In this document: positions 1 through 9,300 of the stretch, in pieces
Position numbering within the stretch: the stretch's first letter is position 1
How the letters are laid out: every line of letters starts with the position of its first letter
The notes under the pieces: model-generated
What the model was told of the DNA's origin: nothing
What the model saw: only the letters and a program-made list of their open reading frames with translations
The model's database searches: none
Translations under genes and position numbers: made by a program
From: Rheinheimera sp. 1928-s
GTDB lineage: Bacteria > Pseudomonadota > Gammaproteobacteria > Enterobacterales > Alteromonadaceae
Assembly (NCBI RefSeq): GCF_029269265.1
Contig: NZ_JARIXP010000014.1
Coordinates: 1 to 45,661 of the forward strand
Length of the DNA stretch: 45,661 bases
Reading direction: 5' to 3'

Positions 1-23
1 ATACCAAGGGCCACGTTGTTGAA

Positions 24-32
24 TGGTATAAT
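24..32 (+). promoter_or_regulatory. Candidate extended -10 promoter
   Basis: TGGTATAAT is a perfect TGn extended -10 element. No good -35 hexamer lies 16-18 bases upstream across the circle junction, which is tolerable for extended -10 promoters. It would start a plus-strand transcript about 180 bases ahead of the gene at 215. The same sequence lies at 45387-45395. Motif match only. Confidence 0.35.
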
Positions 33-83
33 GCAGATTTTATGCGCCTTACGTGCCAGTAGATGACCCCCACTAAGAGCCAT

Positions 84-105
84 TTGGTACACAGCTTGGT
101 ACACA
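84..105 (+). repeat. Paired TTGGTACACA repeats, probable integrase arm sites
   Basis: Two copies of TTGGTACACA start 12 bases apart (84-93 and 96-105). A second pair sits at 45201-45221, at the integrase start. Across the circle junction the pairs are about 236 bp apart, which would bracket an attP core. Arm-type binding sites of tyrosine integrases often come as such pairs. Role inferred from repetition and position. Confidence 0.5.
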
Positions 106-214
106 AAATTTATCCTGCAAGCGGCATGATAGCAAAACTAAGACCATATTCACAGAAGCTATAATCTGACATCATTAGCTTATTACCGCAGAAAACTTAA
201 AGTGTGAGATTAAA

Positions 215-694
215 ATGAGTTCTGAAAATATTTCGCTTTTGTCTTTAGCTATATCTCTGGCGGCTTTTTATTTAAGTTTTATAGCTTACCGAGCAGACAA
301 AGCTGTTGTTTCAGTAAGAGCCACACTTTTTGAAGATCACTCAAACTTAGGCAATTTTGATGCTGTTATATCAGTGTCTAATCACGGAAAGAGGCCGGTA
401 TCTCTATCGTTCGTGCGAATTACCAAACCTGACGGCCAATCATTCTGGGTGCCATTTAACGCTAACGGTGGAGAGAAGTTAGATGTTGGTGAGGCTAAGT
501 CACATGTAGTACCACACTCATTTAAAGGATTGAGCGTAAGGGACCATAAAGAATGGTTCGAGCATATGCTTTTCGTTCAAGATGCGCTTGGTGGTCTTCA
601 CTATGCTCCTTGGCCTGGGCAGGGGAAAATTAAAACCACAATAAAATTGTGGCATGAGAAGATTCGTCGATTTTTTAGAAAGCATAAAAAGTAG
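215..694 (+). CDS. Membrane-anchored beta-rich protein, unknown function
   Basis: A 159-residue protein of unknown function. An N-terminal transmembrane segment (about residues 5-25) is followed by a region with alternating beta-strand character, including V-S-N-H-G and P-V-S-L-S-F stretches typical of small Ig-like folds, and a strongly basic C-terminus. It is probably inserted in the inner membrane; the side of the soluble domain cannot be told. It is the first gene past the attachment region, stands alone on the plus strand, and has fairly low GC. That is the usual setting for a lysogenic-conversion gene, but no role is assigned. The ATG follows GTGTGAGATTAAA, so the ribosome site is weak. 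Confidence 0.7.
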   Translation: MSSENISLLSLAISLAAFYLSFIAYRADKAVVSVRATLFEDHSNLGNFDAVISVSNHGKRPVSLSFVRITKPDGQSFWVPFNANGGEKLDVGEAKSHVVPHSFKGLSVRDHKEWFEHMLFVQDALGGLHYAPWPGQGKIKTTIKLWHEKIRRFFRKHKK

Positions 695-1135
695 AAAAAT
701 ATACGTAAGAATTTTAAACCTCACCATGTCAAGGTGATGCCTTATTGACGATAAATCATTGTTACAAATCGAAAATCACCTGATTTTAACCACTTCAAAA
801 CTATACAATTCGCTCATTACAGATCAATGAGTTACATGATCGTTTTTCCAAAGAAAGATCCACCTCATAACGAGGGATTCGAACCCTCTCTTATGGTTCT
901 ACCAGTCCGCCACAGTCCTTTGCTGACTGCGATCTGCAGCAATGCTTATGGTCAGAAAAGGACTAAAGCGGACTCCGTTCCGCCCCAAATTTGTCCCAGA
1001 ATGTTTTCTCATACAACTCCGCAGCGTTTTACATTAGAAATGTTATCTACAACTAGATAATGGCTGATGCCAAAGATCACCGTTTTTTAGTAGTTACATT
1101 GCAAGTACATTAAATGAAGTACCTGCTATGTTTCC
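695..1135. other. Gene-poor stretch with tRNA-like remnant
   Basis: I find no convincing gene in these 441 bases. A 77-codon open frame at 827-1060 is the translation of a tRNA-like sequence and is not accepted as a gene. A short inverted repeat (TCACC/GGTGA near 720-735) follows the gene at 215, but no T-run follows it. Confidence 0.55.
861..920 (-). pseudogene. Degenerate tRNA-like sequence lacking an anticodon arm
   Basis: On the minus strand GAGGG-TTCGAAT-CCCTC (888-872) is a perfect tRNA T-arm: a 5-bp stem and a 7-base TTCGAAT loop. Upstream, TGGCGGACTGGTAGA (about 913-899) matches the D-arm region of leucine-type tRNAs. Only about ten bases separate the two, so the anticodon arm is absent, and the flanks that should form the acceptor stem (AGGACTG and GTTATGA) do not pair. 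It is therefore a broken or chimeric tRNA remnant. It could mark an old integration target, but it is almost 1 kb from the probable arm sites. Confidence 0.5.
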
Positions 1136-1621
1136 TCAAGACATGTCGAACAGGCCGAAAAACCATGTAATGACTAATGTGATAACAGTTGTAATTATCG
1201 AAGTAAGTATTTCTGGGAGTTTATTACGAATTTGAATTAACAGTCTCCGATGAAATGGCAAACTTAAATATGCAGCTCTTGCAAGACCGTTTTTTGTTGG
1301 CCAAATTCCTAACTCTTTAAATTCTGGATTTCTTACTGTTCTGCGAACATAACCATTTTCCATCAAGGACCTACAAGCCTCTTTAAAATTTGGTGGGGAT
1401 CCAGATGAAGCATCAAAACCCATATTTGCAGCGAGCTTGTGCTCATAGAAACCTCCATTGGTTTCATTTGCATATGCCTCATAATCTTGGTAACGGCCAT
1501 CAAGAGGATCGCTATTTGCCATTTCATAATACAAACCTGCCAAATGAACTATTATTCGATCCTGAAGTTCAAGAAATTGGCGATGGTCAAAATTTCCCAT
1601 GTTATGTTCTTCCATATTCAT
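1136..1621 (-). CDS. Tail-anchored protein, unknown function
   Basis: A 161-residue protein. The first ~110 residues are soluble and helical, with a stretch (about 85-112, ending in W-P-T-K-N-G-L) that resembles a winged-helix wing. A single hydrophobic C-terminal segment (about 136-157) would anchor it in the inner membrane with the N-terminus in the cytoplasm. Start choice is uncertain: Met8 has a GGAAG eight bases upstream, while the first ATG has only a weak AGG. It stands alone on the minus strand in the accessory island. I do not recognise the family, and the winged-helix suggestion is weak. Confidence 0.65.
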   Translation of the reverse strand: MNMEEHNMGNFDHRQFLELQDRIIVHLAGLYYEMANSDPLDGRYQDYEAYANETNGGFYEHKLAANMGFDASSGSPPNFKEACRSLMENGYVRRTVRNPEFKELGIWPTKNGLARAAYLSLPFHRRLLIQIRNKLPEILTSIITTVITLVITWFFGLFDMS

Positions 1622-1765
1622 ACCTGTGCCTAATTTGAATTTCTACACTCATTTACTCTGAACGCGCTTTTGAAATTTCAGTTTTACCCTAACAGGAGAA
1701 CAAGTCATGATATTAAAGTTCTGAAAAATCATTTTATAGCACACATAATGAACAGTTACAGCCGA

Positions 1766-2035
1766 TCATTCTGGACCTTTTTCACAGTAATACTCATATT
1801 GGTTTTGCACTGGGCTCCATTCGTACGTCAAACCCGCCTCGGCGATCCGCTTAGGTATATCCTTCTCATAGTAGGTAAACGGCAAAGGCCTTTGGTGGTC
1901 GTGGCTTGTTGCCGCCCAGTTTAAAAAACACATGCGCGGGTTGGAGCGTGATCGCTGAAATACCACACACTGAATTTCCCTGTTATCTTTGATCAGAACC
2001 AGCTTGCGGGTTTGGACTGAAATGTACCAAGGCAT
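1766..2035 (-). CDS. Small conserved-looking protein, probably SOS-regulated
   Basis: An 89-residue protein rich in aromatic residues and Cys, with no membrane segment and no motif I can name. The region P-L-P-F-T-Y-Y-E-K-D-I-P-K-R-I-A-E-A-G-L reads as a compact folded domain. It is divergent from the SRAP gene, with a perfect LexA box in the shared intergenic region. Both genes are therefore probably derepressed together when DNA is damaged, and a DNA-repair-linked role is plausible. The function is unknown. Confidence 0.6.
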   Translation of the reverse strand: MPWYISVQTRKLVLIKDNREIQCVVFQRSRSNPRMCFLNWAATSHDHQRPLPFTYYEKDIPKRIAEAGLTYEWSPVQNQYEYYCEKGPE

Positions 2036-2047
2036 AAATTCATACCA

Positions 2048-2063
2048 CTGTATTTAAATACAG
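2048..2063. promoter_or_regulatory. LexA (SOS) box
   Basis: CTGTATTTAAATACAG is a perfect palindrome matching the gammaproteobacterial LexA operator CTGT-N8-ACAG. It lies 13 bases upstream of the minus-strand gene ending at 2035 and about 50 bases upstream of the SRAP start, placed to repress both divergent promoters. Confidence 0.85.
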
Positions 2064-2111
2064 TCATTATTGGTTTAAGTTAGGTTTTTGACAAGCTTCG
2101 TAGGTGCGCAA

Positions 2112-2795
2112 ATGTGCGGAAGACTAAACGTTATTGATTGCCCTGAAGTAATAGATCTCTGTGGCCAGCTTGGTATTAACCTGCAAGATCAGGCAATGCC
2201 GCTTCGTACAAGTCGGTTTATCCGGGCAACGAACAAGATCAGCATTGTGGTTGAGCAGAACGGTCAGCGCCGCTTACAGGATGCGATTTGGTGGCTACTG
2301 TTGGAACAAGCTGAACACGGATACAAACCTAGCCAGTACACCAGCTTTAATACCAGGTATGACAAACTGAACGTGAAAGGCAGCGCTGGCTATGCTGCGT
2401 TTAGGACTCAACGCTGCATAATCCCAGCAGCTGGATTTGGTGAAACCGAAGTTGTGAATGGGAAAAACCAGTACACCGACTTTATTGGCAAAAGCGGCCT
2501 AGCACTGGGTGGACTGTATCGCACCTGGTTAAACAAAGAGACTGGCGAACTGACTTATTCCTGTTCTGTGATTACGCTCCCTCCACATCCAAAGCTAATA
2601 CCCTACCACAGCAAAGCTAGCCCACTAATGCTGTCACCGAATGTGTTTGATTCGTGGTTAACGATAGATCGTTGCATTGATAAATTCGAAAATTTTCTAG
2701 TACCAAACCTTCCGGTAGATTTAAACGCTATACGAATAGATAAACCGAGCATATTTGACGAAATTAGCGAGCCAGTTTTTATAAAATCAGACTAA
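2112..2795 (+). CDS. SRAP-family (YedK/HMCES) abasic-site crosslink protein
   Basis: A 227-residue SOS-response-associated peptidase. The family caps abasic sites in single-stranded DNA through a covalent bond from Cys2. I chose the ATG at 2112 over the upstream frame start at 2088: it gives Met-Cys-Gly-Arg at the N-terminus, as the chemistry requires, and has TAGGTG five bases upstream. Other family residues can be placed: Asn80 and Arg82 in F-N-T-R-Y-D, Glu111 in G-F-G-E (usually G-F-Y-E-W) and His166 in I-P-Y-H-S. The LexA box upstream fits DNA-damage induction. In a phage it may protect replicating DNA from abasic lesions; that is inference. Confidence 0.9.
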   Translation: MCGRLNVIDCPEVIDLCGQLGINLQDQAMPLRTSRFIRATNKISIVVEQNGQRRLQDAIWWLLLEQAEHGYKPSQYTSFNTRYDKLNVKGSAGYAAFRTQRCIIPAAGFGETEVVNGKNQYTDFIGKSGLALGGLYRTWLNKETGELTYSCSVITLPPHPKLIPYHSKASPLMLSPNVFDSWLTIDRCIDKFENFLVPNLPVDLNAIRIDKPSIFDEISEPVFIKSD

Positions 2796-2873
2796 AAACA
2801 TTACTGATAAGTAAGCGACAATCAACGCAAAACAACGATATGCTTATTAACTTCATAATCTGGAGAGTAAATT

Positions 2874-3608
2874 GTGAAAGTGTCAATAACTTGCCCTACC
2901 TGTGAAAAAGAAAACGTACCGAGTGAAATACACTCTGCCGTAGTTGATATATCAGACGATGGGCATTACGAATTCAAATGCCCGAATGGGCACACATCAG
3001 TTACACATTTACAACTACATGGATTTGAAATTCTTTTTGATATTGGCGCTGAAGCCATTATAGATGGATACTACCGCGAGGCTATATCTTCATTTACTTC
3101 AGCACTTGAGCGGTTTTACGAATTTTTTATTAAAGTTGTATGCGCCTCCAAAGGTCATGACTGGAATACAATACAAGAGCTATGGAAGAGTGTATCGAAC
3201 CAGTCTGAGAGGCAATTGGGCGCTTATATGTTTCTCTATCTCCAAGAAACAGGAAAAAATCCACCGTTGTTAAGCGATAAAAAAGTCCAGTTACGTAATA
3301 GCGTCATTCACAAGGGGAAACTCTCAAATAAAGAGCAAGCAATCGAATATGGTCAAAACGTTCTTGATGTAATCAGACCGACTCTTCGTATGTTAAAAAC
3401 TGATTATATCGAAGGAATCCACACCACAATGACCAATCACATGAGTAACATGAACAAGATTTCAGATAAAGGTAAACGAAAAACTGTAATCTGGTTATTG
3501 ACTATAGTAAGTATTGCATATGGTGAGCCTGGACATGACCTTAGAGATTTGATTGACATGCTAGTGGAGGGGCGCCAAGGTATGTCGATAAAAGTAACAC
3601 AGGTATGA
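2874..3608 (+). CDS. Zinc-ribbon plus HEPN-like domain protein
   Basis: A 244-residue protein. The N-terminus has a split zinc ribbon (C-P-T-C at 7-10, C-P-N-G-H at 36-40). A helical domain follows (about 58-180) containing R141-N-S-V-I-H146, the RX4H motif of HEPN nucleases, with an acidic N-terminal helix before it (Y-Y-R-E-A, A-L-E-R-F-Y-E-F). HEPN proteins with this motif are often metal-independent RNases in toxin-antitoxin and abortive-infection systems; some are only structural. It sits just downstream of the SRAP gene on the same strand and may share the SOS promoter, though the 78-base gap leaves room for its own. HEPN assignment is by motif and helix layout only. Confidence 0.7.
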   Translation: MKVSITCPTCEKENVPSEIHSAVVDISDDGHYEFKCPNGHTSVTHLQLHGFEILFDIGAEAIIDGYYREAISSFTSALERFYEFFIKVVCASKGHDWNTIQELWKSVSNQSERQLGAYMFLYLQETGKNPPLLSDKKVQLRNSVIHKGKLSNKEQAIEYGQNVLDVIRPTLRMLKTDYIEGIHTTMTNHMSNMNKISDKGKRKTVIWLLTIVSIAYGEPGHDLRDLIDMLVEGRQGMSIKVTQV

Positions 3609-3726
3609 CAATACCATGTACGAAAGATTGAAGAATAGAGATGTACTTTCGCTCTCAAATGCAACTGCCACAACTGCTAGCACAATAAATGTCTTTGATT
3701 TTTGAAATTGATAAAGATTTGATTTG

Positions 3727-3984
3727 CTAGTCTGGGTCTAAATCTATCGCACCAGCAAAATCAGGTTGGAGTTTCAAAAACGCATATGCCTGGATTAAAG
3801 GATTAGCACCACTTAAATCAAACTCAGTTTCGAAGGTTTTGACGTCAAAAGCTTCCGTATCTGCATCCTTATGGTATGTCACTGTGAAGTTTAATTGTTG
3901 CTTATTACCTTGATACTGGCTGACCCGTATATAAGCTTCATTGACAGCAATGCCCTTGAAGTTAACCGTTTTACACAAAGCCAT
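3727..3984 (-). CDS. Small protein at the end of the tail module
   Basis: An 85-residue soluble protein with alternating hydrophobic strands and an acidic C-terminus. It starts 8 bases after the tailspike stop and is the last gene of the late transcript. Small genes in this position sometimes encode tail-fibre chaperones or accessory spike proteins. I recognise no motif, so the role is inferred from position only. Confidence 0.7.
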   Translation of the reverse strand: MALCKTVNFKGIAVNEAYIRVSQYQGNKQQLNFTVTYHKDADTEAFDVKTFETEFDLSGANPLIQAYAFLKLQPDFAGAIDLDPD

Positions 3985-3992
3985 GTCTCACC

Positions 3993-6284
3993 TCATTTTA
4001 CTTTACGTTTATCGTACATTTTTACCTTCCAGCTAAATGTTACAGGCTGGCCTGGCGCACTATTCAAATAGATCCTGAAATTATAACTATCCGCAAAATC
4101 AATCTTATGGCTGGTAGCAGAACCCAAAGATGTTTCTAAAGTTAGCGTGATTTCTGACTTCAAAGGCACTCTGGATAAAGGCTGAGAGCCAAAAGAAATC
4201 AAATCGCTGTTTGTTGCGTTAAATGTGATTTGTCCTTGAGCTGATATTCGGTCGCCCATCCTTCCGTCTATGTACATTTCAGACACAAAGGCACCATTAG
4301 CAAAATCTTGGTAAACATTGGTAGCCCATTGGTCGTTAGTAGACTCAACAAGGTTAATGATGGTGTCATTATCGAAAAGGAATGGAACGGCATGCGGGTT
4401 CTTTAGTTTATTATTTTTTGTAATCAGTTTTAATACGGTTGCAGCTGGTTGACCGCTAACTTTTAACGTTCTGAAGTAACCCGCATTTGCAGTGTCGTCT
4501 GAAGTATTACCCGTTAACTCAAGAATATCTATTTGACCCGTAGCCTCTAAAAAGAAAAAGTCTGAACATAACTTTGCTTTTACTGCTGAAATCTCTATAG
4601 ACTCTGCACCGCTTTCCCTTACGTACATAACTGACTTTGCGTTTTTAATTTTACCTCCAGAGATAGAAATTTCGCCTGATTTTGTAGCACCATAAAGTCG
4701 GTATGCGTGGGCCTCATTGTCAGGCATTTCGATGTCGTTGCTTATACACTCAACGCTGATGACGTTTTTAAAACCGATACCAGCTGTTACTGTGCCCGTT
4801 TTATTAATTCCTTTTATCGTGTTACCAATTAACTTTAAATTCTCTGGTTTGGCTGTCGCGTCCACTGAATTGTCGGCTGCTATTATTCCAAAGAGATCGC
4901 TATCAGTAATAGTATTACCTACAGCAACACCGGATCGGTTAAACCGTATACCTGAGCCCCCTAAATTATAGGAGCCAGCACCAGTGATAGTATTAGATGA
5001 TGCGATAGCGTTAAAAGATTGCCCAGCAAAGGCAATTGAGTCGTCACCAGTATTTTTTAACGTACAAAGAGAAACCTTTGCATCGACGCTATTTAGCAAA
5101 AAAACGCCATCCCGAGCAGTTTCTTCAATGTGGCATAAAACAATATTTATCCTTGCACTGGAGTGATTTAAGTTTATCCCTTGCTGGAAAGTCTTTACGA
5201 TTTTAGCGTTGTAGATAGAGATATCTTCAACATACTGGCTAGCGAAGATCAGCCTGGCGTTGTCTATATCGTATTCTTCAATATCTGCATCATTTGTGTA
5301 GTCACCGAAGTGAATTTGACTCCCTGAGCAACCGTTCAAATTAAATAGCGGTTCTGTGTTCGTCCTTTGGCATATCGTTGCTCCTTCAGCATTAAATAAA
5401 AACTTTCTGTTTGGCGCTATTTCACTGAGCACCAGATATTTACCATCCCCTTTTGCCTCAGTAACGGGAAAAGACTGCATCATTTTATTGAATGCAAGTG
5501 CGTTATCTGTGCCGGTTTTTGTGCTTGGTTCATAGTCAGGAACCGCGCCAAACATTGTAACGTGTGGGTTTCCGCTCTCTAGTAGTTCAAAACATCCAGT
5601 CCCAGTACCAATCCAATTCAACAGCGCCGGTAGTGTTGCCCGCGTGCCGTCGTATAAATCCAGTGCTGCACTTGCCCACAATATTCCACCATTTGGGCCG
5701 CGCTGCAGGTGCTCAGATTGGTCCGCACCAGGTAACCAAATATAGTCGCCATCACCTACACCTAAACCGTCATGAAATGACAACGTGGTCTGACGAATGT
5801 TAGGTAATTTCCGCAGATGCTTTATGCCTGCAACCGGAGCCAGATCACGCCGCAACTGCGTAACACCCACATCTATCCACTGGCCATCCGGATAAATGCC
5901 GCCAGTTGTTAATGGGGAAGATTCTGCAGGTACAGTTTTGTTTAATGCTCCCGCCCAGCGGAATTCGTGGCCGTTACCACCATGATCTGTCGACCACAAC
6001 ACGGTTTGGTTTCTGGCTGTTACCACTGTGCCTGTAAAAAAGTCACCGGCGCTCACCATGATCAGCGTATCAATTGCCGCTGCACCATCACTAACGATTT
6101 GGTCTATTACCGCCTCAGTTTGTCTTTCATATTCTTTATAGGTGGGTCTATCTACACCGAAACGATCCTTCCATGATGGCGCGTCGGACTGTAGCGCTAA
6201 ATCCAAATTCCCCGCATTATCAAACATATCCCGCGGATCGCTTGAACCTTCAGTACCAACAGGGTTGCGCGTGTTGAATTTCAT
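3993..6284 (-). CDS. Tailspike/tail-fibre protein with beta-helix
   Basis: A 763-residue receptor-binding protein. The N-terminus (about 5-55: N-P-V-G-T-E-G-S-S-D-P-R-D then D-N-A-G-N-L-D and W-K-D-R-F-G) is the attachment motif shared by many enterophage tailspikes. A linker follows, then a pectate-lyase-like start (M-F-G-A-V-P-D near 245). Next comes a long stretch of short N/G/T-rich repeats (about 300-620, such as G-N-T-I-T-D-S and N-T-I-K-G-I) typical of a right-handed beta-helix. The C-terminal ~120 residues look like a beta-sandwich trimerisation domain. It probably binds, and may cleave, host surface polysaccharide. The start has GGAAG upstream. A terminator-like hairpin separates it from gpJ. 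Confidence 0.88.
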   Translation of the reverse strand: MKFNTRNPVGTEGSSDPRDMFDNAGNLDLALQSDAPSWKDRFGVDRPTYKEYERQTEAVIDQIVSDGAAAIDTLIMVSAGDFFTGTVVTARNQTVLWSTDHGGNGHEFRWAGALNKTVPAESSPLTTGGIYPDGQWIDVGVTQLRRDLAPVAGIKHLRKLPNIRQTTLSFHDGLGVGDGDYIWLPGADQSEHLQRGPNGGILWASAALDLYDGTRATLPALLNWIGTGTGCFELLESGNPHVTMFGAVPDYEPSTKTGTDNALAFNKMMQSFPVTEAKGDGKYLVLSEIAPNRKFLFNAEGATICQRTNTEPLFNLNGCSGSQIHFGDYTNDADIEEYDIDNARLIFASQYVEDISIYNAKIVKTFQQGINLNHSSARINIVLCHIEETARDGVFLLNSVDAKVSLCTLKNTGDDSIAFAGQSFNAIASSNTITGAGSYNLGGSGIRFNRSGVAVGNTITDSDLFGIIAADNSVDATAKPENLKLIGNTIKGINKTGTVTAGIGFKNVISVECISNDIEMPDNEAHAYRLYGATKSGEISISGGKIKNAKSVMYVRESGAESIEISAVKAKLCSDFFFLEATGQIDILELTGNTSDDTANAGYFRTLKVSGQPAATVLKLITKNNKLKNPHAVPFLFDNDTIINLVESTNDQWATNVYQDFANGAFVSEMYIDGRMGDRISAQGQITFNATNSDLISFGSQPLSRVPLKSEITLTLETSLGSATSHKIDFADSYNFRIYLNSAPGQPVTFSWKVKMYDKRKVK

Positions 6285-6304
6285 AGTTTCTTCCCATGTA
6301 AATG

Positions 6305-6330
6305 CGAAAACCCGCCGAAGCGGGTTTTTA
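6305..6330. terminator. Bidirectional terminator-like hairpin between gpJ and tailspike
   Basis: AAAACCCGC-CGAA-GCGGGTTTT: a 9-bp stem with a tetraloop and flanking T-runs on both strands (TTTTT on plus, TTTT on minus). It lies inside the late transcript, between gpJ and the tailspike, so it should lower spike expression unless transcription is antiterminated. Its core is the same as the hairpin at 14511-14535. Confidence 0.75.
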
Positions 6331-6348
6331 GTGGTATTTGGTTAGGTA

Positions 6349-9300
6349 TTAATCAGGCAGACTGTTATCGAACTGGTATAAGTCTGGCGTGTAGTTCAGG
6401 CCCTTTACGCTGCAGCGGCGGTTTTCGTCCGGGTCAATCGACTCGATCAGCATGGGATACCCAACGCTACTTGAAGAGCAGAACAGCAGCCGCGGTGGTT
6501 CTATGCTCCAGTCGGTTTTCCAGTCGATGAATTCAGCAGGAAGGCTGAGTCTGTATTCGTCAATTTCTGCCGGGATCAGCAAGCTGGTTAAGCTTCCGTC
6601 TTGCCTGCGGATATAGCAGCGCGGTGCAGGAAATGACCAGTCCAGCGGTTCGCTTACTGTCACTATTGCGGTGCCGCCGCTAATGTCGATGGCTTCCACC
6701 AGGCAGCTGATGTTTTGATCGCCTGGTATGTCGTTGCTCATGATCAGTAAATCAAGGTAGCGATAAGCCAACGCATCCATTTCAGTTTTTGTCGTTGCCG
6801 TTAAACGCTGCAGGCGGTACTTCATCAACTTACGCATGCCAATGCGCCATGCCCTGGTACGTGATTTCACGCCGTCCAGCGTGACTGTCTCTACCTTCAG
6901 AGCTGTTAAGCCCGGCAGCCGACACTCTACGATCTCTTCGCTGAACGTCACTGGGTCGATGTACTTCACGTCTACCCCGCTGTAGTCGTCAGGCCCTGGG
7001 GCGCTGAAGGATATTTTAAGTTCAGACTCCTGATCATGCGGTGTAAGCATGCCACGCGGCGCCTGCACACCTTCACGCACGGCCGACACCAAACCATCAT
7101 CCAGCACCAGTGTCGACATACCGGCACCCAACACCATTTGCAGCGCTTCTTTTACCGTGACTTGTTTAGTAAAGCTGTAATCGAAGGTTTCACCACGGGG
7201 CGTGTAGTGTTGGCTCTGTAGGTATTGCACTGTCTCTGCGTCCAGTTCTGGCAGCGTAAGTCCTGCGCTTTCGCAAATGTAGCGCCATGCACCGTAAATA
7301 CTCTGGTTTTCGCCATCTTCATAAAGCTTGATGGCTTCCAAAGACACTTTACGATCGGACATAGCAGACAACCTGTCGCCAGTGCGTACTGTGATCGCTA
7401 TGCTGGTGATGTCGTTGTATGCAGTGGGCCTGTCGAGTAACCGGCCGCGCAAGCCAAACCACTGAACTTTGTCAGTGCTGTTTGACCAGTCGTTGTACTC
7501 GATGCTGCGCATACGCATCATAGGCCGGATAGGAGTAGGAAAATCCTGATACTCAGTTACTCCAAAACCGTCGCGGGTCATGCCCTTGTAGACTTTGGTC
7601 ATGCCAGTCCACACGCCGGTTTCAACATCAGCCCATTCCACCCGCACAATGGCTCGGTATTCGCGGTCGCGGCCCTTTTTATCGACGTGAATAATGCCCT
7701 GCGGGAAAAACATATCCCACTCCATTCGGTCGATCACTTCTCCTTCCGGGCACACCACAAATGGGCCTATCCAGTTGTCGGACAAAGAGGCTTTGGCATT
7801 CAGCGAAAAATCGAGCAAGGTGCGGTTAGCAAAGCCAGACCAACCACTGTCGACAGTGCCGCTGGCAGTAAGCCGGTTCAGGCTAATGGTTAAATCGTCG
7901 ATGTCGGTAATAACAAACTGATCGCCACGGTAACCCAGCGCCAGGCGCAGCTGGCCAACTGGCAAGCCGCTAAATGCGGTGCCGTTGTCGTACTCCAGTG
8001 TTATTTTCGCCAACTGCTCCGGCGTACCGCCTGTTGACGCTGTGCCTGCAGAATAAGTTGGTGTGCCAAAAATGGCAGATGGCGCACCGCTTTGGCTGAT
8101 AACCCCGCCCTGATATGGGCTGGACGGCTCGATGATCTGCAGGTTACCCGCGCTGCTTTGTGCTACTAACCCCATTCCAGCCAGCTGAGACGTAAGTTCA
8201 GAGGTTAAGCCGCTCATGCTAATGTAGTTGTCGATCAGCGCCAGAGAGCGCGTCATACCATTGAATGTGATCGACCAACTGGCTGAGCTGGTTTCAAAAT
8301 CGTACGTTGTGGGTGGCGCACTGGCCAGTACTGACGAAGGCGAACCGCCCACGCCCGGTACTGGCGGAATGTAAGGCGCGTATGTAGCCACCACCAGTTC
8401 AAGATCTTCTGTTGGTGTTGCCAGTGCTACCAGCATGCCCACAAAAGGCTCTACATCATCTAACGGGCCTGAAATGGTGCTGTAGCCGTCCAGTGCATCA
8501 ACTATGTAGTTGTTTGGAGTAACCAGCTTAATCACAGTACCCACAATCCAGTTGGTATTTATGCTGGCGTTATTCCCTACCAGCGATATGGTTCTGTCGG
8601 CCAGCGCCAGGCCACTTGCAGAAGATGCCGAAAATTCAACAGGTGATCCTAAATCAAGGCCAGCAGTTGCTGATTTGCTGGATCCTACCTCTGGAGACAA
8701 ATACCAGTTTTCTGACCGTTCATCTGCTGATACATCTGCACCAGGTGGATAAACGGTATGCTGCACATCATCACCAAATGCGGAGAACGGCGTAGAGCCA
8801 ATTTTTTTACCGCCTGCGGGTAGGCTGAATTGGCCAATACCGACACTTAAAAACATTTGCGTTCGTACATCGCGCGGCCCATAAAAACGGGTAACAGGCT
8901 GAACTAAATAGTCCGGAAACACCTTGTCCCGCCCTAAAACTTCACGAATAGGCTCGTACAACCGCACACTGTTAGCCTTTGCCGTGCTGGTATTCAGCTG
9001 ATTACCAGCCTCTTGGCCACCCAAGGCGTCGGGCATAGCCGAAAGCGTATAGACAACGGCAACAGCCAGTACTGCAATGGATATCCACATTAAAGCAGCT
9101 GTTTCAATGCCCCGTGGTACCGGATAAATCCGCACATCATCGGCAGGTGTTACGCTGTATTGAGCCCAGTCGGCTGGTTCCACAGTTATGCCATTTACGT
9201 CAATGCTGATCGGGTGCTTCGGCTTGGCCAAATCGAAGTTTTTCACATTGCGCTGCAGCCAATCTGCCAGCGTAATACTAAAGTGCACCGAGTGGGATTC

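Larger units (their letters stand above)
1..298. repeat. 298-bp terminal direct repeat, first copy
   Basis: These 298 bases recur exactly at the far end of the window (45364-45661), and the second copy stops at the window edge in the middle of a gene. The simplest reading is a circular molecule of about 45,363 bp written with overlapping ends. The stretch holds the non-coding region beyond the integrase and the start of the gene at 215. A true 298-bp att duplication is possible but unusually long. Confidence 0.93.

Noticed and set aside
714-735. Terminator after the gene at 215
   Set aside because: The TCACC/GGTGA stem is short and is not followed by a T-run.
861-920. Functional tRNA gene or attP core with a tRNA 3' end
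   Set aside because: No anticodon arm, no acceptor stem and no CCA; the position is almost 1 kb from the probable integrase sites.
827-1060. 77-codon plus-strand frame
   Set aside because: It is a translation of the antisense of the tRNA-like remnant (giving G-F-E-P-S-L), a known false-gene pattern.
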